From positions 1 to 64,000 of the forward strand of contig NZ_JAGIAW010000006.1 in the NCBI RefSeq assembly GCF_017744655.1: DNA of 64,000 nucleotides. Direction: 5' to 3'. Both the position numbers and the translations under genes were made by a program. Positions 10,211-18,183 of this stretch are shown here, piece by piece (the first letter of the stretch is position 1; the number at the start of each line of letters is the position of its first letter). Under the pieces are notes generated by a model that was not told the DNA's origin, ran no database searches, and worked only from the letters and a program-made list of their open reading frames with translations. Source of the stretch: Devosia sp. Lineage in GTDB: Bacteria; Pseudomonadota; Alphaproteobacteria; Rhizobiales; Devosiaceae.

Positions 10211-10859
10211 GGTCACCACCGTCGTCTTTGTCGACGACCATGCCATTTTTCGCGCCGGGCTGGCCCAGGCACTCGCGGCATCCGACAAAATCTCGGTTGT
10301 GGCGCAAGGTGGCAGTCCGGCCGATGCGATAGAGCTTGCATCCCGGCACCGGCCCGACATTCTGCTTCTCGATCTCTGGATGCAGCGGGCCAGCAGCGTG
10401 GGGCACATTCGCTCGATTCTCGAAGTGAGCCCGGGCACGAAGGTTGTCATCCTGACCGCTTCCGAGGAAGGCCAGGACGTTGTGGCGGCGATGAGCGAGG
10501 GGGCGGCGGGGTTCGTTACCAAAGAAACGTCTCCGGACGACCTTATCGCCATCATCAACGACGTGCAGAACGGGGAGACCTATCTCTCCTCGCAATCGCT
10601 TGCCGGCTGGCTGACGACGCTCAACAACGCCTCCAAGGCAAATGCCGATCGGATTTCGATCTCGGCACTCTCCGAGCAGGAACGGGCCGTGTTGCGGGCC
10701 ATCGCGAGGGGCAGCAGCAACGGGGAAGTGGCGGAACATCTCGGGATCAGCACGGCGACGGTAAAATACCACCTTGGCCGCATTTTCGTAAAACTCGGGG
10801 TACGCAACCGCGTGGAGGCGGCCGTCTTTGCGCGCAGTATGTTCGGGGGGGAGGCCTGA
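10203..10859 (+). CDS. NarL/FixJ-family response regulator
   Basis: 218 aa from ATG 10203, which follows GGAGGGG and overlaps the kinase stop. An upstream in-frame ATG at 10188 lies inside the Shine-Dalgarno region and is less likely. The receiver domain has the acidic pair Asp11-Asp12, phospho-acceptor Asp57 in LLLDLW, the Thr of ILTAS and the Lys of FVTKE. A LuxR-type helix-turn-helix (LSEQERAVLRAIARG through TATVKYHLGRIF) fills the C-terminus. It should be phosphorylated by the kinase encoded just upstream and bind DNA as a dimer. Its targets are not shown by sequence, but the TGGCTAG triad near 8630 is a candidate. Confidence 0.93.
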   Translation: MSEVTTVVFVDDHAIFRAGLAQALAASDKISVVAQGGSPADAIELASRHRPDILLLDLWMQRASSVGHIRSILEVSPGTKVVILTASEEGQDVVAAMSEGAAGFVTKETSPDDLIAIINDVQNGETYLSSQSLAGWLTTLNNASKANADRISISALSEQERAVLRAIARGSSNGEVAEHLGISTATVKYHLGRIFVKLGVRNRVEAAVFARSMFGGEA

Positions 10860-10860
10860 T

Positions 10861-11850
10861 TTAGCTCAATCGGCGCAGGGCACTGGGCGGGGTTTGGCTG
10901 ACGCGGCTCCAGGCGCGGCGGAGCTGGCGGCTGGAATTGAAGCCGGATTTTTCCGCGACGCGCTCGATATCGAGGCGGGTTTCGGTCAGCAATTGCTGGG
11001 CGAGGGCGACGCGGAGCTTGTTGAGATAGTCGGGGATGCTCATGCCCGCGTGGTCGTTGAAGATACGGCTCAGATGACGCGGGCTGGCATAGGCGATGGG
11101 CGCGAGGGTTTCGAGGGACCAATCGCGGGTGGGGTCGGCCGTGATGGCGTCCTGCACGCGATGGATGGCGGGATGGATGTGATTGCGGCCTTCGAGCCAG
11201 GGGGATAGCTGCGGATCAGTGCCGGCGCGGCGGAGATAGACGACGAGCTGCCGGGCCACGGCGGCTGATGTCGCCGGGCTCGTGAGGCGGCCGATGATGT
11301 GGAGCATCAGGTCGATGCCGGCCGTGATGCCGGCGCTGGTATAGCGATTGCCATCTTCGACATAGAGGCGGTTTTCCAGCACTTTGGCAGAGGGTGCGAC
11401 GGCGGCGAGTTCGCCGCAATCGGAAAAGTGCGTGGTGCAACTGACGCCATCGAGAAGGCCGGCGCGGGCGGCGAGCAGCGCGCCGGAGCAGATGGAGACG
11501 AGGAGGGTTTCGGGCCCGACCACGTGGCGGAGCCAGGCGACAGCTTCTTCAGCGCCAGCATCGAGCGGATCCATGGGATGGCCGGCATGCAGGGGCTCTT
11601 CGGTGTGGCCGGAGAGGATGATCATGGCGCCCTGCTCTATCGTCTTCGGCAGTGGCTCGATGGCGGAGATTTTTAGGCCGATGGAGGTCGTCACCTCGGG
11701 TAAGGCGCCGACATAGCGGACGTCGAATTGCACCTGATCCTGGGCGCGATTGGCGTAGCGCAGGGCTTCCACAGGCCCCGCGACGTCGAGCAGCAGCGTC
11801 CGCGCCGGCAGGACGACATAGGTCGGGATGCGGCGCGGAGATGATGTCAT
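10861..11850 (-). CDS. GlxA-family transcriptional regulator (DJ-1/PfpI domain plus AraC helix-turn-helix)
   Basis: 329 aa. The N-terminal half is a DJ-1/PfpI-like glutamine amidotransferase fold with a nucleophile-elbow-like ICSGA at Cys121. The C-terminal 100 residues form an AraC-type double helix-turn-helix, with LSRIFNDHAGMSIPDYLNKLRV and GFNSSRQLRRAW-like segments. Relatives such as GlxA and CdhR control amine, carnitine or arginine-related catabolism. The start overlaps the end of the upstream cysteine hydrolase by 4 nt, so the two form an operon. The gene ends 1 nt after the convergent response regulator. The inducer is unknown. Confidence 0.9.
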   Translation of the reverse strand: MTSSPRRIPTYVVLPARTLLLDVAGPVEALRYANRAQDQVQFDVRYVGALPEVTTSIGLKISAIEPLPKTIEQGAMIILSGHTEEPLHAGHPMDPLDAGAEEAVAWLRHVVGPETLLVSICSGALLAARAGLLDGVSCTTHFSDCGELAAVAPSAKVLENRLYVEDGNRYTSAGITAGIDLMLHIIGRLTSPATSAAVARQLVVYLRRAGTDPQLSPWLEGRNHIHPAIHRVQDAITADPTRDWSLETLAPIAYASPRHLSRIFNDHAGMSIPDYLNKLRVALAQQLLTETRLDIERVAEKSGFNSSRQLRRAWSRVSQTPPSALRRLS

Positions 11851-12410
11851 GCGGCGGCGGCCTTGGGGGCACCTGCGAGGGCTTCGGCAATAGTGCAGAC
11901 GCGGGCGAAGCGGCCGTCAAGGACCGCAGCGGTGCGGGCCTTCAGCTCTTCGACGGCCCAGGTTTTGCCGGTGGCGTCGGTGAGCGGCATAGTGTGGGTC
12001 GCTTCGGTGACATAGTCGACCTGCCAGCCGAGGTCGGAGCCATGGCGGGTGGTGGTTTCGCAGCACTGCTCGGTGCGGATGCCGGAGACAACGAGGCGGC
12101 GGATGCCGTTTTCGACGAGAAAAACTTCGAGCGGCGAGCCGACGAAGGCCGAGTGGCGCTGCTTGATGAACTCGAGGTCGGGCTTGTCGAGGGTGAGTTC
12201 GCTGAGGGGTTTCACAAAGCCAGAAGCGAGCGAGAAAATGCCTTCGGGCTCGCCATGGAGGACGCGGACGATCTTCCAGCCCCTGGCTAGGGCACCATCG
12301 ATCAGGGCCTGCTGGTTTTTCAGATAGGTGGGGCTGTCCACTTCGTGCCAATTGGCGCGCTGGCGAAAGCTTTCCTGGGCGTCGATGACGAGAAGAGCCG
12401 TGTCGGTCAT
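11847..12410 (-). CDS. Cysteine hydrolase of the isochorismatase family
   Basis: 187 aa from ATG 12410, which has GGAG nine nt upstream; an in-frame ATG at 12425 has no ribosome-binding site. The catalytic triad of the family is visible as Asp10 (LLVIDAQ), Lys83 (FIKQRHSAF) and Cys116 (GIRTEQC). Members hydrolyse amide or ester bonds of small molecules such as nicotinamide, N-carbamoylsarcosine or isochorismate. The substrate cannot be assigned from sequence. Overlap with the GlxA-type regulator suggests a small catabolic or detoxification operon under that regulator. Confidence 0.87.
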   Translation of the reverse strand: MTDTALLVIDAQESFRQRANWHEVDSPTYLKNQQALIDGALARGWKIVRVLHGEPEGIFSLASGFVKPLSELTLDKPDLEFIKQRHSAFVGSPLEVFLVENGIRRLVVSGIRTEQCCETTTRHGSDLGWQVDYVTEATHTMPLTDATGKTWAVEELKARTAAVLDGRFARVCTIAEALAGAPKAAAA

Positions 12411-12517
12411 TTCTGGACACTCCATTGTGTTGGATATGACGCGATCCTAGGCCTTCTGTCGAGGATTTCGAGGCACAGGCGAGACGACGAGCGGACAAAA
12501 AAAGACAAGCATGAACA

Positions 12518-13774
12518 TTAGTTCCGGCCAAGGTCCTTCTCGGCCAGTTCGCGGAACGCGTCGGGGACGGAGTTTTTGCGCTCAAGATGGGCGGAGGCGT
12601 AGCCGATGGCGTCGCGGCCGAAGCGGGTACGGGCTTTGTCCATGGCGCGGTCTGCCGACCAGCGGGCAGCGCCCTGGCGCGAGCCGGGGCGGCGTTTCTC
12701 GTCGTCGAGACCGAGAGAGAGTTCGAGCTGGATCTGGCGCTGCTCCTCGATATGCGAGACCGAGACGGCGAGCAGCGAGATCGACTTTTCCTTGGGGTGG
12801 TCAGCGAGGGCCTGGCGGACCAATTCTTCGGCGATTTCGGCGACAATCAGGGTGGCGGAGACGGGTGCATCGAGTGTCATGGCGCGGGTGACGGTCCGCA
12901 TATCGGCAAAGCGGACGCGGACGGTGATGGTACGACCCGCGAGGGATTTTGCCCGCAGGCGCGAGGTGACGCGATCGGCCAGATGCTGGAGCACGGGGCG
13001 GAAAACGGCCTGGGTGGCAGGCTGGCGACCGAGGGCGGATTGGGCGCCGGCGGAGCGGGCACGATGCTCCCTGACGATGGCGCGGGTGTCGCGGTTCCAG
13101 GCGAGATCTGAGAGCTTTTCGCCCGCTGCATCGCCGAGAAGGCCGCGTAGGGAGTGGCCGGGCGTGTTGGCAAGCTGGCCGATGGTGAGGATGCCTTCGG
13201 CCTTGAGCTTGCCTTCGGTGACAGGGCCGACGCCCCACATGAGGCCGACGGGTAGATCGTGCAGGAAATCGAGTTCGGTGGTCGGATTGACGACGACCAG
13301 ACCATCGGGCTTGGCGACCTGGGAGGCGACCTTGGCGAGGTGTTTGGTGCGGGCAACGCCGACAGAGATGGGCAGGCCAAGTTCGTCGCGGACGCGGCGG
13401 CGGATGGTTTCGGCGATTTCGCGCGGGGAACCGAAAAGGTGGGTGCAGCCGGCGACGTCGGCAAAGGCTTCGTCGATGGAGATGCGCTCGATGAGCGGCG
13501 TGTAATCTTCAAGGATGGAAATGGCTGCGTCGCCGAGGCGCTGGTACTGGTCGAAATTGCCGCGGACGAAGAGCAGGTGCGGGCAGAGTTCGCGCGCCTT
13601 GCGACCAGACATGCCACCGCGGACGCCAAAAGCCTTGGCTTCGTAGGAGGCGGCGAGCACGACACCGCCGCCCACGGCCATGGCCTTGCCGCGCAAGTCC
13701 GGGTTTAGAAGCTGCTCGACCGAGGCGTAGAAGGAGTCGAGATCGGCGTGGAGGATCGTTGGTTCTCTCGACAT
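12518..13774 (-). CDS. dinB: DNA polymerase IV (Y-family, translesion synthesis)
   Basis: 418 aa, slightly longer than E. coli DinB, as is common in alphaproteobacteria. The catalytic motifs HADLDSFYASVE (Asp11) and SIDEAFAD (Asp101, Glu102) are intact. They are followed by the helix-hairpin-helix region around LPVGLMWGVGPVTEGKL and the little-finger domain. The C-terminal tail ends near VPDAFRELAE. The enzyme extends mismatched or damaged primer ends in the cytoplasm. A GTTC-N7-GTTC box 35 nt upstream of the start predicts LexA control. The gene stands alone. 12411-12517 upstream of the neighbouring hydrolase shows nothing else. Confidence 0.96.
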   Translation of the reverse strand: MSREPTILHADLDSFYASVEQLLNPDLRGKAMAVGGGVVLAASYEAKAFGVRGGMSGRKARELCPHLLFVRGNFDQYQRLGDAAISILEDYTPLIERISIDEAFADVAGCTHLFGSPREIAETIRRRVRDELGLPISVGVARTKHLAKVASQVAKPDGLVVVNPTTELDFLHDLPVGLMWGVGPVTEGKLKAEGILTIGQLANTPGHSLRGLLGDAAGEKLSDLAWNRDTRAIVREHRARSAGAQSALGRQPATQAVFRPVLQHLADRVTSRLRAKSLAGRTITVRVRFADMRTVTRAMTLDAPVSATLIVAEIAEELVRQALADHPKEKSISLLAVSVSHIEEQRQIQLELSLGLDDEKRRPGSRQGAARWSADRAMDKARTRFGRDAIGYASAHLERKNSVPDAFRELAEKDLGRN

Positions 13775-13808
13775 GTTGCCACCGATGCCAATCCTGCCCG
13801 ATCTAACT

Positions 13809-13823
13809 GTTCTCTATTTGTTC
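13809..13823. promoter_or_regulatory. Alphaproteobacterial SOS (LexA) box upstream of dinB
   Basis: GTTC-TCTATTT-GTTC is an exact GTTC-N7-GTTC direct repeat, the LexA operator form described for alphaproteobacteria. It ends 35 nt from the dinB start codon, a position where it would overlap the promoter. A second exact copy lies upstream of dnaE2 in this window. Confidence 0.82.
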
Positions 13824-13926
13824 CATTGAATGTGAGAGAGTCAAGCGCGGCGTCTATGTCGTGTGTGGGTCATTGGAGTGGGCCGGCAAATCTCGGGATG
13901 AGCGCCGGTGACAATCGAGGTGGGGA

Positions 13927-14019
13927 ATGTTGGAGAAAAATAACCGCGGCGGGAACCAGCGGGCAGATCGCGCGTTGTGTCAGTATCGGAAAGCGATTGA
14001 AAATATCGAAGACCGATAA
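13927..14019 (+). CDS. Possible small protein of 30 residues
   Basis: ATG 13927 follows GAGGTGGGG closely. The frame runs 30 codons to TAA at 14017-14019. The product is hydrophilic and basic at the N-terminus (MLEKNNRGG) and ends in a helical acidic segment. A strong intrinsic terminator begins 4 nt after the stop, on the same strand. Ribosome-binding site, short ORF and terminator together look like a complete minigene in the gap between dinB and the convergent ABC transporter. I recognise no family. It could instead be an untranslated small RNA ending at the same terminator. Confidence 0.4.
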   Translation: MLEKNNRGGNQRADRALCQYRKAIENIEDR

Positions 14020-14022
14020 ACG

Positions 14023-14052
14023 GCCCCGAAGGCGAAAGCCTCCGGGGCTTTT
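14023..14052 (+). terminator. Intrinsic terminator, plus strand
   Basis: GCCCCG and AGGC pair with GCCT and CGGGGC around a GAAA tetraloop, with one A/C mismatch, and TTTTT follows. The uridine tract is on the plus-strand side only, so it terminates rightward transcription, where the only upstream candidate is the 30-codon ORF. It could act less efficiently for the ABC transporter operon reading leftward. Confidence 0.8.
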
Positions 14053-14057
14053 TGCTG

Positions 14058-14870
14058 TCAGGCGACAGCCTTTTCCACGTGATGGCGGCCGATGGGTACG
14101 ATCATCGGCGTATCGGAAATGGGATCGACGACAATGCGGGAGTTCATGACGAAGACTTCGCGGACGACCTCTTCGGTCATGACATCCACGGGGCGACCTT
14201 CGGTTACGATCTTGCCGGATTTCATCGCGACGATGTGATCGGCGTAGCGACAGGCGAGGTTGAGGTCGTGGAGGACGACCACCACCGTGCGGCCGCGCTC
14301 CTTGACGAGATCGGTAAGCAGATCAAGGACTTCGACCTGGTGGTTGATGTCGAGAAAGGTGGTCGGCTCGTCGAGGAGAAGGAGGTCGGTCTGCTGGGCG
14401 AGGGCCATAGCAATCCAGACGCGCTGGCGCTGGCCGCCTGAAAGTTCGTCGACGGGGCGATCGGCAAGCTCGCCCATATCGGTGGCGCCAAGGGCTTCGG
14501 CGACAGCGGCGTCGTCCTCGGGTGTCCAGCGGCGGAACCAGCCTTGATGAGGATAGCGGCCGCGGCCGACGAGGTCGGCGACGGTGATGGCGTCGGGCGC
14601 GATGGGGGATTGAGGGAGGACGCCGAGAAGGGTGGCGACTTCGCGCGTCGGCATCTGGTGGATGGGTTTGCCATCGAGATAGGCGGCGCCCTTTGTGGGC
14701 GTGAGCAGACGCGCGAGCCCGCGCAGCAGGGTGGACTTGCCGCAGGCATTGGCGCCGACGATGACGGTCAGCTTGCCGGCGGGTACATTGAGATTGAGAT
14801 CGGAGACGATTTCGCGGTCGGCATAGCCGAGGTGCAGACCGGCGGCCATGAGCTGGTGGTTTTGCGTCAT
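14058..14870 (-). CDS. Iron-siderophore/haem/B12-type ABC transporter ATP-binding protein (FecE/FepC-like)
   Basis: 270 aa from ATG 14870, preceded by AAGGAG with good spacing. Walker A is GANACGKST (39-47), the signature is LSGGQRQRV, Walker B is LLLLDEPTTFLD, and a switch His follows in VVLHDLN. It powers import through the two permeases encoded upstream. It is the last gene of a four-gene leftward operon of binding protein, two permeases and ATPase. Sequence alone cannot separate ferric siderophore, haem and cobalamin substrates. The IRO-like box in front of the operon favours iron. Confidence 0.93.
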   Translation of the reverse strand: MTQNHQLMAAGLHLGYADREIVSDLNLNVPAGKLTVIVGANACGKSTLLRGLARLLTPTKGAAYLDGKPIHQMPTREVATLLGVLPQSPIAPDAITVADLVGRGRYPHQGWFRRWTPEDDAAVAEALGATDMGELADRPVDELSGGQRQRVWIAMALAQQTDLLLLDEPTTFLDINHQVEVLDLLTDLVKERGRTVVVVLHDLNLACRYADHIVAMKSGKIVTEGRPVDVMTEEVVREVFVMNSRIVVDPISDTPMIVPIGRHHVEKAVA

Positions 14871-14881
14871 GTTCGTCTCCT

Positions 14882-15931
14882 TCAATTCACCCGGCCGGAG
14901 CGGCCGGATACGACGAGCAGCCAAAGCAGGAAGACTGCGCCGAAGCCGCCGGTGACGACACCGGTCGGCAATTGCATGTTTGGCAAAGCGTGTTGCGCCA
15001 GAAGGTCCGATACCAGCATGACCAAAGCGCCGACGAGGGCGGCCTGCGGAATGCCCCGCCCTGCCCCGCCCGTAAGGCGGCGGGCGATGGGGCCTGAGAC
15101 AAAGGCGACGAAGCCGACGGGTCCGACTGCGGCCGTAGCGAAAGCGGCGAGGGCAACGCCTGTAACCAAAAGGCCGAGCCGGGTTTGCTCAACCCGGGTG
15201 CCGAGAGCATGGGCGGTGTCGTCGCCCAGCTCCAGACCATCGAGGCCGCGCACGAGCATGACCAACAATGGCAGGGTGATGACGAGCGTGATGGCGAAAA
15301 CTACGGAATCGCCGGGGCGCGCCGCATTGAGGCTGCCGACGAGCCAGGCCATGGCCTGCTGCACTTCCATAAGGCGGGCGCGGGTGAACAGGTAGGAAAT
15401 GACGGCGCTGAGCATGGCGGCGGCGCCGATGCCGATGAGCACGACGCGATAGGCGGTGACGCCATTGCGCCAGGCGAGAATGTAGATGGCGAAGGCCGTA
15501 AGCAGAGCCCCGGCAAAAGCGCCGAGGGAGACGGCAAGGCCGGTCCAACCGAGGACGATGATGCAAAAGACGGCGGCGGCGCTGGCGCCGTGGGCGATAC
15601 CGATAATATCGGGGCTGGCCAACGGGTTACGCAGGAGCGTTTGGAAAATGATTCCGGAGAGACCGAAGGCGGCGCCCGAGAGGAGCGCGAGGAAAAGACG
15701 AGGGACGCGGACCTGCAGGACGATGAAATCGACGCCCTTATTGGTGATGCCGGTCAATGGGGAGAAGAGCGAGCGAAGGATTTCTTCAGGCGGGACCGGA
15801 AAGTCGCCGAGGGTCAAGGCGGCGGCGCTGGCGAGGACCAGAGCCAGAACCAGGCCAAGGGTGACGCGGCGGCTTTTGCTTTCGCGCTGGTGGCGGCCCC
15901 CTGCAATGTTACTGGCGTCGATGGCTGTCAT
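14882..15931 (-). CDS. FecCD-family iron transport permease (second subunit)
   Basis: 349 aa with about nine hydrophobic helices, starting after a short basic N-terminus. Family landmarks are LRVPRLFLALLSGAAFGLSG, ILRNPLASPDIIGI-like LRNPLASPDIIG, and the C-terminal GPVGFVAFVSGPIARRL region that contacts the ATPase. Its ATG overlaps the stop of the preceding permease by one nucleotide (TGATG), so the two are translationally coupled. It works as a heterodimer with that permease in the inner membrane. Confidence 0.93.
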   Translation of the reverse strand: MTAIDASNIAGGRHQRESKSRRVTLGLVLALVLASAAALTLGDFPVPPEEILRSLFSPLTGITNKGVDFIVLQVRVPRLFLALLSGAAFGLSGIIFQTLLRNPLASPDIIGIAHGASAAAVFCIIVLGWTGLAVSLGAFAGALLTAFAIYILAWRNGVTAYRVVLIGIGAAAMLSAVISYLFTRARLMEVQQAMAWLVGSLNAARPGDSVVFAITLVITLPLLVMLVRGLDGLELGDDTAHALGTRVEQTRLGLLVTGVALAAFATAAVGPVGFVAFVSGPIARRLTGGAGRGIPQAALVGALVMLVSDLLAQHALPNMQLPTGVVTGGFGAVFLLWLLVVSGRSGRVN

Positions 15932-16962
15932 CAGAGAGCCGCCAATTTGCGGCGCCGGACCAGGGCGATGAAGAAGGGCGCGCCGATGAAGGCAGTGACG
16001 ATGCCCACCTGCACCTCGCCTGGCGGGGCGATGACGCGGCCGATGACGTCGGCGCCGAGAAGAAGGATGGGCGCCATTAGCATGGAATAGGGCAGGATCC
16101 AGCGATAGCCGGGCCCGGTAATGGCGCGGGCGACATGGGGGACGGTGAGACCGACAAAAGCGATGGGGCCGGCGGCGGCAACGGCTGAGCCGGCGAGGAC
16201 GACGGAGGCGAGGCCGGCAAGGCCACGGGAGAGGCCGATGCGTTGACCGAGAGAACGGGCAACGTCGTCGCCCATGCTAAGGCCGTCGAGAAGGCGCGCC
16301 GTGGCGAGGGCGAGCGCGGCGCCGACGAGAATGAAGGGGCTGACCTGGAGGGCGATGTCCATGGAGCGGCCGGCGAGCGAGCCGACCTGCCAGAAGCGCA
16401 CTTCATCGAGGGTGCGCGGGCTGGTGAGGAGGACCGCGCTGATGATGGCTTGCATGACGGCCGACATGGCGGCGCCGGCAAGGGCCAGTTTGATGGGCGT
16501 GGCGCCTTCTCGGCCGAGCGAGGCGACGGCATAGACGACCAGCATGGCGATACCGGCGCCGATGAAGGCGAGCCAGACATAGAGGCTGAGCTGGGTGATG
16601 CCGAAGGCGGAGACGCCGATCACCACAAAAAGGGCGGCGCCGGAATTGATGCCGAGAATCGATGGATCGGCCAAGGGATTGCGCGTGGCGCCCTGCAGGA
16701 CCGAACCGGCAAGGCCAAGGGCGGCGCCGACGAGAACGCCGACCACGGTGCGCGGCAGGCGCAGGTCCCAGATGATGCGGTGTTCGGTGGAATTGGGATC
16801 GTAAGAGAAGAGGGCGGACCAGACCATGTCGACGGGAATGGGCCGTGCGCCGGTCGCCATTGAGAGCAGGACGATGGCAGAGAGCGTCACGCCCAGGAGG
16901 GCGAGACCGAGGCCGAGCGCTGTTGCCCGGCCTGTCCTATTGTTCGCCTGCTCCGCTGGCAT
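15931..16962 (-). CDS. FecCD-family iron transport permease (first subunit)
   Basis: 343 aa from ATG 16962. The open frame extends upstream to 17103, but that part lies inside the binding-protein gene and reads as shadow sequence. Landmarks are LRLPRTVVGVLVGAALGLAG, RNPLADPSILGINSGAA and a C-terminal GPIAFVGLTVPHVARAI. The start overlaps the stop of the binding-protein gene (TGATG). Together with the next permease it forms the membrane channel of the importer. Confidence 0.93.
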   Translation of the reverse strand: MPAEQANNRTGRATALGLGLALLGVTLSAIVLLSMATGARPIPVDMVWSALFSYDPNSTEHRIIWDLRLPRTVVGVLVGAALGLAGSVLQGATRNPLADPSILGINSGAALFVVIGVSAFGITQLSLYVWLAFIGAGIAMLVVYAVASLGREGATPIKLALAGAAMSAVMQAIISAVLLTSPRTLDEVRFWQVGSLAGRSMDIALQVSPFILVGAALALATARLLDGLSMGDDVARSLGQRIGLSRGLAGLASVVLAGSAVAAAGPIAFVGLTVPHVARAITGPGYRWILPYSMLMAPILLLGADVIGRVIAPPGEVQVGIVTAFIGAPFFIALVRRRKLAAL

Positions 16963-17915
16963 CAGGGGGTAAGGTCGGCGTTGGCCGCGTTGATGGCCTT
17001 GGTCAGTTCGGTGAGTGCGGCGGCGTAGTGGGTGTAGTTGCGCAGCCAGAAGGCCGGCCATTCTGCAACCTGACTGGCCTTGGCGCCGGGATTGAGCGTC
17101 CATGTGGGCTGGGCCAGCGCCGTCTTCATGGTGGCTGGTGAGCGGTTGTCGACCAGGATCAGGTCGGCCGGGTATTTGTCGGCGTTTTCCCAGCTGACGG
17201 TCTCGAAGTAGTTGTTGCCGGCGGCATCGACACCTTCGGGCTCGACGAGGTCGAGGCCCCAGGACTGCATGTCGAGGAGTTCCGCAGCGCCCGCGGGGTC
17301 AGCGACGTAGAGGGCATCGTCGCCGGCATAGACGGCGAGCACTCTCAGGCCGGGCTTGGCGGAGATGGCGGCCTTGAAATCGGTCAGGGCGGTTTCGAAA
17401 GCCGCCTTCTCGGCAGCAATGGAGGGCTGGGCGAGATCGGCGCCGAGGCTGGCGGCGAGGGTTTCATAATCCTCGATCATGCCCAGAATGGAATCGCCGG
17501 CCGTGACGCCGGTGATGGGGGCGAGTTGGGTCAGCAGCGTGACGACGTCTTCGCCGCCCGACCAAGTGGCGTTGCGATCCCACCATTCGGCGAGAACGAG
17601 ATCTGGATTGAGGGCGGCGGCCTTTTCGATATCGACCTCGCCCCAAGCCTGGCCGATGATTTCGATCCCGGTGAGATCGAGACCCTGCAGGGCCTTGGCA
17701 TCGGCTATCGGGCCATCAGCATAGATACCGACGGGGCGAATACCGAGGGGGATGAGGCCGGCGGCGGCGTCCTGGCTGGCGATGATGCGTTGCGGGGCTG
17801 CGTCGAGCGTGACCGTCTGACCCGATTCATCGGTATAGGTCCAAGGTTCGGCATGAGCGGCGGCAGCCAGTGCGAGGGATGACAGGGCTGCGAGAGCGAG
17901 GGCGCGAAGGGTCAT
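16962..17915 (-). CDS. Periplasmic substrate-binding protein of the iron-type ABC importer
   Basis: 317 aa from ATG 17915 (AGGTGAG upstream; an ATG six codons earlier is less well placed). A signal peptide is clear, with a hydrophobic core LALAALSSLALAAAAHA and a likely cut after AHA. The mature protein begins EPWTYTDESGQTV and contains the class III binding-protein pattern PQRIIASQDAAAGLIPLG. It delivers substrate to the two permeases encoded just downstream. It heads the operon, and the IRO-like motif lies 46 nt upstream of the start. Confidence 0.92.
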   Translation of the reverse strand: MTLRALALAALSSLALAAAAHAEPWTYTDESGQTVTLDAAPQRIIASQDAAAGLIPLGIRPVGIYADGPIADAKALQGLDLTGIEIIGQAWGEVDIEKAAALNPDLVLAEWWDRNATWSGGEDVVTLLTQLAPITGVTAGDSILGMIEDYETLAASLGADLAQPSIAAEKAAFETALTDFKAAISAKPGLRVLAVYAGDDALYVADPAGAAELLDMQSWGLDLVEPEGVDAAGNNYFETVSWENADKYPADLILVDNRSPATMKTALAQPTWTLNPGAKASQVAEWPAFWLRNYTHYAAALTELTKAINAANADLTP

Positions 17916-17960
17916 GGGCTCACCTGGTTGCAAAGTGCGCGTTTTTTGCCTTCGTAAAAC

Positions 17961-17975
17961 TGAATGGTCAAGTCA
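17961..17975. promoter_or_regulatory. Candidate iron-responsive (IRO/RirA) box
   Basis: TGA-ATGGTCAAG-TCA fits the TGA-N9-TCA consensus described for RirA-regulated iron genes in Rhizobiales. It lies 46 nt upstream of the binding-protein start. The motif fixes only six bases, so chance matches are expected. A second match ahead of the other iron-type binding-protein locus raises its credibility. Confidence 0.45.
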
Positions 17976-18042
17976 AGTTTTGGCGGTTGGGGATGGTGGG
18001 AGCGTCTCGCGGAGAACACAAGCTTTCACCCTCCCCCGGGAT

Positions 18043-18133
18043 GTCATCCCCGCGAAAAGGCGGAAGTCCGCTTTTCGCGGCGAAAGCGGGGACCTCCGTT
18101 TCAAAACAGGGGTTCCCGCTTTCGCGGGTATGA
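18043..18133. repeat. Intergenic palindromic repeat, divergent type
   Basis: Begins GTCATCCCCGCG and ends CGCGGGTATGAC, with two internal inverted segments rich in CGCTTTCGCGG. It has the same outer logic (GTCATCCC to GGGNTGAC) as the repeats at 28061, 34834 and 38639, but its interior differs. It sits between the iron transporter operon and cfa. 17916-18183 otherwise holds only the IRO-like box. Confidence 0.65.
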
Positions 18134-18183
18134 CACCGAGGATGGATAGGATGGGGATCGTCGATACCGGACCTGGCACGACC

